Origin: Ottelia alismoides
Taxonomy: Eukaryota; Streptophyta; Magnoliopsida; Alismatales; Hydrocharitaceae
Reading direction: 5' to 3'
Length of the DNA: 64,000 nucleotides
NCBI GenBank assembly: GCA_037367405.1
Contig: JAZKJV010003122.1
Coordinates: forward strand, 124,001 to 188,000
In this document: positions 58,133 to 64,000 of the stretch, piece after piece
How the letters are laid out: each line of letters opens with the position of its first letter
Numbering within the stretch: position 1 is the first letter of the stretch
Translations under genes and position numbers: made by a program
The notes under the pieces: generated by a model
Seen by the model: the letters and a program-made list of their open reading frames with translations, nothing else
Database searches by the model: none
Told to the model about the DNA's origin: nothing

Positions 58133-59380
58133 TCAGATAAATAGTTTTTGGAGTACATTGTCTGAATCTTCTGATGCTGTCACTGTTGTGGATGTGTCAT
58201 CATGGTGCACGAGCTGAATGGAGTCTACGACGGCCAAGAATGTATCTGGTTCGAGGTACGACTTCAGGAGTTGACCGTTGACGATGAATGGTTGTGCGTC
58301 AGGGGACAATTCTGATATGGCAATACTTCCATTGTCACACACTTCACAAATTCAAAATGGCCCTTTCCACTTACTCTTCAATTTGCCCGGAAAGATCCGC
58401 AACTTTGCATCAAATAACCACACCTTCTGTCCAACATCAAAGGTCTTTCGTCTGATGTACCGGTCATGCCAACGTTTCACCTTCTCTTTGTCCATCAATG
58501 TGTTATCGTATGCATAGTCTCGGAACTCCAAGAGTCTGTTCAGATCATCTTTTCTTTTCTGACCACTTTTGCGTGAGTCCAAATTGCAACTGTTAACTGC
58601 CCATAAAGACTTGTGAATCAATTCGACGGGCAAATGGCATGGCTTCCCGTATACAAGACGATAGGGCGACATGCCCAAGGGAGACATGTAGGCGGTTCTG
58701 TAAGCCCATAAGACCGAGTCCAAGAGTTGGGACCAGTCTTTTCTGTTCGGCCTGACAAGTTTCTGCAGAATAGTCTTGATTTCTCTGTTTGATAATTCTG
58801 CCATGCCATTGGTCTGAGGATGGTAAGGAGATGCGACACGATGATCGATGCCGTACTCCTTCATCAATTTCTTGACCTCTTTGTTAATAAAATGGCTACC
58901 CCCGTCTGATATGAGAATTTTCGGTATCCCGAACCGCGAAATGATGTTCTTCTTCAGGAACTGACATACTGTTCGGCTGTCGGCGGCTCGAGCAGGGATA
59001 GCTTCAACCCAACGACTCACGTAATCGATGGCAAGAAGGATGTGCTCAAAACCTTGACTGTTAGGGAAAGGTCCCATGAAGCCAATGCCCCATGCATCGA
59101 AAACGTCTGCTATCTGAATAATTTTCAGGGGCATCGAATCTTTTGCAGTGAGTGTGCCTTTCAATCTCTGACAGTCAATACACCGTTTGACAAATTCTGC
59201 AGCATCCTTAAATAATGTGGGCCACCAGAACCCGCACTGAAGTACTTTGGCTGTCGTACGATCTCCAGAGTGATGTCCACCAGATTCGAGCGAGTGACAA
59301 TGTTCGAGAACACTAGATTGCTCCTCCTGAGGGATGCACCTGCGCCAAATACAATCCGCCCCTTCCCTGAATGAGAGAGG
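58133..59380 (-). pseudogene. element B integrase
   Basis: The HHCC zinc-binding end is visible upstream of 59164: 'EHCHSLESGGHHSGDRTTAK' and 'CIDCQRLKGTL'. The catalytic core reads 'WGIGFMGPFPNSQGFEHIL', where the first catalytic Asp (normally GIDF) is Gly. 'ISDGGSHFINKEV' keeps the second Asp and 'PYHPQTNGMAELSNREIK' keeps the Glu. The C-terminal domain follows ('GQKVWLFDAKLRIFPGKLKS'). An in-frame TGA (58352-58354) after 'KWKGPF' separates the last 69 codons. The Asp-to-Gly change and the stop make it inactive. Confidence 0.85.
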
Positions 59381-59389
59381 ATCCTCCCA

Positions 59390-60093
59390 TTAGTAGAAGC
59401 GGATTGTCGACATGAATTTGTTCTTCTGATTCTTCGTCCAATCCGATGGTGTTACTCCCGAGGTGAGGTAATTGACTATATCTGCATACCAAGGAAGAGA
59501 ATCCACTGCTAAGATTGATTCGTCAGGAAAGGCTTCTGTAATGGGTGCACTGTTCAGAGAGGGCTCGTGCTGCTCAATTCTGGAGAGATGGTCTGCTACC
59601 ACATTCTGAACTCCAGGATTGTCCTTAATTTCCAGATCAAATTCCTGGAGGAGAAGGATCCATCGAATTAGTCTCGGCTTGGCATCCTTCTTCTGCTGGA
59701 GGTACCAGATAGTAGAGTGGTCGGTAAAAATTGTGACTTTTGATCCAAGCAAATAGGATATGAACTTCTCAAGGGCGAAAACCACAGCCAGCAACTCTTT
59801 CTCCGTCACTGTATAATTTCTCTGTGCTTCATTTAATGTTCTGCTGGCGTAGTGAATGGCATAGGGCGCTTTCTCTTTCCTTTGCCCAAGAACAACCCGA
59901 CTGCAAAGTCTGATGCATCGATCATTATCTCAAAAGGAAGAGATCAGTCATGCGGCTGTAAGATTGGAGCCTGAGTAATAAGCTCCTTTAGCTGATTGAA
60001 AGCAACGAGAACCTGCTGATCTACATCGAACTCGGTTTCCTTGCACAAAAGTTCTGTCAAAGATCGGGCAATGCGGCTGAAATCCTTAATGAA
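59390..60093 (-). pseudogene. element B RNase H
   Basis: The frame 59809-59390 begins at '[16 protein letters not shown]' (RNase H Glu), then '[20 protein letters not shown]' and '[20 protein letters not shown]', '[10 protein letters not shown]'. The preceding part (59810-60093), with the catalytic '[10 protein letters not shown]', is broken by two stops and a one-base shift near 59890. The domain removes the RNA template during reverse transcription. Confidence 0.75.
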
Positions 60094-60918
60094 TCATATG
60101 TAAAATCCCACATGCCCCAGGAATGACCTTACATTCTTCACTGATTGAGGTGGCTGTAGATTTGCAATAACATCCACCTTTGCCGGGTCGACTTCCATGC
60201 CACGTTTGGAAACGACGTGACCCAGCACGATGCCTTCGGTGACCATGAAGTGGCTCTTTTCCCATGAAAGCACTAAATTGACTTCCCGACACTTCTGAAG
60301 CACTCTGTCTAGCTGCTCAAGACAAGAATCAAAACTATCACCATAGACAGAGAAGTCGTCTATGAACACCTCGAGAAAACTACCTACCATCTCGGCGAAG
60401 ACTGCTAACATGCATCTTTGGAAGGTTGTAGGTGCATTGCATAATCCAAAGGGCATTCTCTTGAAGGCGTAGGTGCCGAACGGGCAAGTGAAGGTAGTCT
60501 TCTCTTGATCTTCAGGGGCGATTGCCACTTGGTTGTACCCAGAATACCCATCCAAAAAGCAGAAGAACTCCTTGCCTGCTAGTCTTTCCAAAACTTGATC
60601 AATGAATGGCAAGGGGAAGTGGTCCTTCTTCGTTGCTGCATTAAGACGGCGGTAGTCAACATACACCCGCCAGGATGTTGGTACCCAAGTGGATATTTCC
60701 TCTCCTCTATCATTTGTAACCACGGTAAGCCCGGATTTCTTCGGAACTACATGCAGTGGGCTTACCCATTTTGAGTCGGAGATGGGATAGATAAAGCCTG
60801 TGTCGCACCATTTCGTTATCTCTTTAATGATGACGTCCCAGAGGTTAGGGTTCAACCTTCTTTGGAATTCGCGGGACGACTTGGCATCTTCTTCCAGATA
60901 GATGTGGTGCGAACACAA
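60094..60918 (-). pseudogene. element B reverse transcriptase
   Basis: A 274-codon frame holds all the usual gypsy RT blocks: 'WRVYVDYRRLNAATKKDHFP' (83-102), 'FCFLDGYSGYNQVAIAPEDQ' (119-138), 'PFGTYAFKRMPFGLCNAP' (146-163), 'VFIDDFSVYG' (184-193, catalytic Asp pair intact) and 'LSWEKSHFMVTEGIVLGHVV'. It ends at a TGA after 'GHVGFYI', where related copies read on ('RFIPDF'). The upstream protease-RT linker (61270-60845) is out of frame by one. Of the pol domains here, this is the least damaged. Confidence 0.85.
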
Positions 60919-61345
60919 AGTCGGATTTATCCCTCGGAGATCTGATACACACCAACCAAGTGCCTTGCGGTTCTTTTCTAGAACCTCGAGAAGACGAGAT
61001 TCCTAATCCGCAACTGATGATGACCGGATACATTTGTTCTCCACCCGCAAGGAAAGCATACTTCAGGCTTGCAGGAAGTGGCTTGAGTTCTGGTTCTGAC
61101 CTGTCCAACTTGTTGGTCACTTCAGATACTATGCTGGTGGTGGGATGTACTTCTTTGAAGGGGCTACCATCCTCATCATTCTGTTGAGATCCCAGTGATG
61201 TGTCGAACGGTTCTGCGCTAGGCGGATCGTGTTTGGTCTGTAGTGAATAATCAAAGAGATGCGCCTGCATCTGAGAATCAGTCTCTCAAGAATCATCGGA
61301 GCAAAGGGTAACTGTGCTTTCCAAGTCCTCCTCCAGAGTGAGGAT

Positions 61346-62185
61346 TTATCGGGTCCATGAATCGTTTAATGACAAGAATGAATATCTGATTTCTTCAATA
61401 AAGTCACAGTCTGCTTCGGATGCTGCATGGCTCTCATCAGTTGTGGCGTTTGTCTCTCGGCTCATGTTTATAGTGATTTGCTTGGTGTTCGAGCTGAAAG
61501 TGATCTTCCCAGACCCGTAATCCACCACGGCACCTGAAGTACGTAAAAATGGTCGGCTAAGGATGATAGGGGTCTGGAGCAGCGGTGCTGGTGAGTCCAT
61601 ATCAAGGACTACAAAATTAGCTGGGAATTGCATCTCCTGCACTTTTACTACAACGTCTTCCAAAAGACCCCGGGGCCGCTTGATGGATCGGTTAGCGAAT
61701 TGAAGGATCATTCGTGTCTGCTTGAGTAGACCTAGCCCAAATTCTTGCATTATGGATGATGGCAAAAGGTTGATGGAAGACCCACTGTCGAGGAGAGTGT
61801 GCTCGAAGACCTGGTCAAAAATCTCACAACTGATAAGAGGTGCTCTTGTATCTTGCTTCTTCTGTGGGAGGTTGCTGATAGCTGCAACAGTGGCCATGGA
61901 GAGCACGTGCTTTTCTACATCTCTGTGTCTGTTTTCCTGTGTTGGGCGATGCCTGTTGGTACATGCCTCCTTTAGTCCTTTCTTCACAGCTGGCATGTAC
62001 TCCATGGACTTCAATAAGGGAATCTCAACAGTCAATTTGTCTAATATGTCCACAACTCCTGGATCAGACAATGCCTTTTTTCGTTTTGTAATTTTTTTGG
62101 ATTTTTCTATTGCATGAGGAAAAGGAATATGTACATTGCTAGCAGGAAAAATAGAATTCTTATTTACATCAAAATCATTGCCCAT
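61346..62185 (-). pseudogene. element B aspartic protease region
   Basis: The 279-codon frame has the intact retropepsin site 'HTLLDSGSSINLLPSSIM', followed by 'MILQFANRSIKRPRGLLEDV' and 'LLQTPIILSRPFLRTSGAVV'. The usual 'ILGRPFL' reads ILSRPFL. Upstream is a basic stretch ('FPHAIEKSKKITKRKK'). The frame is not joined to gag or RT: stops lie at both ends, whereas gag-pol is normally one polyprotein in this lineage. The protease would process that polyprotein. Confidence 0.8.
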
Positions 62186-62191
62186 AGAATG

Positions 62192-64000
62192 TTATACATC
62201 CGGACTACAAAAAGGAGTACAAACTGTATCCTGGCATGTGGGTGCTGCAGGGCGAGCAAAAAGTGTAGTGTCTGCTCCGTCGGCTTGCGAGGGATCGGCT
62301 GCTGCTAGCGGCTCCTCCAAGGCTGGCGCGGCTTTGCTTTGGCTGCAAGCTTCTTTTTGTTGTTTTTGATTTTGCTGATTTTTTTGTATTTTCTGCTGGA
62401 ACTGATGGCAATGCACGACGACTGGGATGGCTTCTCCTTCTTCTTCCCCCTCACCCGCCCCTGTAGCTGGCACGGCTGATGCGGAAGATGACGATCCACC
62501 TGTTTCTTTATTCACCCCATTCTTGGTGGCAGGCGGAGACAAGGCCCTACCGCTCCTACTCTTTCTTCTTGAAATTATTGGGGTTGGCTTCGACCTGAGC
62601 TGGAATGGTGGTTCTGGTGGCGGTCAGGTCGTCAAGCCTCTTGGTCATATCCGCCAGCCCTTTGACAAGTTGGGCCAGACAATCCATGGTGGGGTTTGCA
62701 GGGGGTACCTCGGTGGGTTCAGCGTGCAGACCATGCTGCTGTTGCATGGATGGGTGCGGAGGTTGTTACTGGTGGTGCTGGGGTGATGCAGGAAGTTGAA
62801 GTTGCTGATAAGAGGGGGAAGATACTGCTGATACTGCTGAGGTGGGGCAGCCGCATACTGATGAAACAGTTGTGGATGGCGGTATTGCGGCTGCTGGTAT
62901 GGCTGATTCTGCCTCCATTGATTTGCATACTGGGGAGGCTGATGATACCGCTGATGAGACTGAGAGGACTGTCCAAAACGACCACCCTGATGTTGGTGGT
63001 ATTGCAGGTTGGCTAGTGGCTGACCCTGGGGTTGTCCCATAGGACGGGTCGGCTGTGCATCATTGGTCCATACCCCGTTCACTTCCTGAATCAGGGGTGG
63101 TGGTGGGAAAACTGGACCAGGTTCTGAAAGAAACTCTAGTTGGTACACAACCATCTGCTGCTGCAGCTGGTGGTGGTCGGGCGCCTGCACGTAGTACACA
63201 TGCTGGACTGCCGGTGGCTGCTGGCTCGGCTGAGGCTGATGCTGCGGTTGCTGCTCGTCCTTCTTCTCAGCTGGAGCTTCTGATGGTGTCGCCGACTGAA
63301 CAGAGTTGATGGTGCCCACCAACAGTTCAAGGTACTTGTTGATCTGATCAAGCTTGTCTAAATTCTGAGTCCTCTTCTCGATCACGGTGAGTTTTTCGAG
63401 GTCCTGTGATCGCTTCTCAATGATGTCAACTTTTGAGAGATGGCCGCCGATGATACTGAGGTTGGAGCTCTCATCTCTCTGCCTCTTTGGATGCTGCCAT
63501 GTGTACTTGTTTCTGGAGGATCTGGGGCTGCTTCTGATATGCCTTGAATGAAGAGAGGGCGGCCTCTCCTTCGGCCATTTCTTCGAATATCTGCCAGACT
63601 ACGTCTTCATCCTTGTTGAAGTGCGAACCCCCACATGTTGCGTCAACGAGCCTTTGGCTCTCGATGTTCAGTCCCCCAAAGAAGTGCTGGACCAAGCTGG
63701 TCTTCAGAATCTCATGATGGGGACACTTCTCCTGCAGATCAGTGAATCTCTCCCATGCTTCGTGTACTGACTCATGGGCTCCTTGGGAGAAATTACTGAT
63801 TCGGGCACGCATCTGGTTGAGTTGATCGAGAGGGTAATACTTATGCAGGAAGGCTGACTTTAGCTCCTCCCAGGTCGTCACAACCTTCTCCAGATGGTTG
63901 ACCCAGTAGAGGGCCTTGTCTTGTAAGCTGAAGGGGAACGCCATCATCTTGATAATGTCCAGAGGGACATTGGGATAGTGAGTGGTGCGGCAAATGCGGG
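62192..64000 (-). pseudogene. element B gag (partial, runs off the right edge)
   Basis: The capsid domain at 63947-63471 shows 'MMAFPFSLQDKALYWVNHLE', 'TTWEELKSAFLHKYYPLDQL', 'MRARISNFSQGAHESVHEAW' and 'FFGGLNIESQRLVDATCGGS', typical of Athila gag. A coiled-coil-like stretch ('KRTQNLDKLDQINKYLELL') follows, then a long Gln/Pro-rich tail (63300-62700). A basic/acidic region (62542-62192) comes last. At least two frameshifts separate these parts. No CCHC knuckle is seen. The N-terminus lies beyond 64000. Confidence 0.75.

Larger units (their letters stand above)
51159..64000 (-). mobile_element. element B: Athila-like Ty3/gypsy retrotransposon (5' end outside window)
   Basis: The layout is the same as element A: gag (right edge to about 62200), protease, RT, RNase H, integrase (to 58133), hairpin/PPT array (58051-57693), 2.3-kb non-coding region, PPT (55369) and 3' LTR. 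It keeps more active-site residues than A (protease DSG, RT IDD). It still carries stops and an integrase substitution. No env-like frame. The 5' LTR and PBS lie beyond 64000. Confidence 0.85.

Overview
The window looks like nuclear DNA of a flowering plant. It is dominated by nested, mostly broken retrotransposons of plant lineages: Athila-like and chromovirus-like Ty3/gypsy, Ty1/copia-like, L1-type LINEs and a tRNA-derived SINE. One recognisable host gene is present. I see no prokaryotic operons, CRISPR arrays, rRNA or tRNA genes. The exact species cannot be read from the sequence. All boundaries were found by eye from termini, primer-binding sites (PBS), polypurine tracts (PPT), target-site duplications (TSD) and protein motifs.

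Layout. 1-347 is the 3' end of a long Athila-type LTR. 398-852 is the 5' end of a small copia-like element (PBS plus 156-bp LTR). 853-4577 is a decayed minus-strand LINE (LINE B). 4735-16030 is a decayed minus-strand chromovirus-like gypsy element with gag, protease and integrase remnants and an initiator-Met PBS. It is split by a minus-strand non-autonomous copia element (6713-13190, TSD CTTGT). That element is itself split by a 3.6-kb solo LTR (8717-12330, TSD TGTAT). The gypsy leader also carries a minisatellite interrupted by organelle-like DNA that includes plastid rpl14. From 16033 come an LTR-like AT-rich stretch, a candidate 872-bp DNA element and a purine-rich tract. 17814-22190 is LINE A, with a nearly full reverse transcriptase but no endonuclease. 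22500-23760 holds LINE 3' ends and a SINE with a perfect 19-bp TSD.

The host gene (minus strand, 24211-26400) is the first coding exon of a SHOU4/SHOU4-like membrane protein with a 5'UTR intron. Its later exons are not visible to the left, so it is either 3'-truncated or has a giant TE-filled intron.

26759-31273 has no supported gene. 31274-37866 is a mosaic of plus-strand Athila-type LTRs and a pol fragment, joined head-to-head with the last 54 bp of a minus-strand LTR. Two related Athila-like elements follow on the minus strand. Element A (37813 to about 50640) is defective. Element B (51159 to beyond 64000) has a 4.2-kb LTR and a more intact RT.

The most unusual structure is shared by elements A and B. 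Between pol and the 3' LTR, each carries four evenly spaced hairpins whose 3' arm runs into a G-tract identical to the element's own PPT (sense strand AAGTATAGGGGG). This looks like a conserved array of duplicate polypurine tracts in stem-loops. Two 242-bp Mutator-type MITEs sit in the long Athila-type LTRs, one with a perfect 9-bp TSD.
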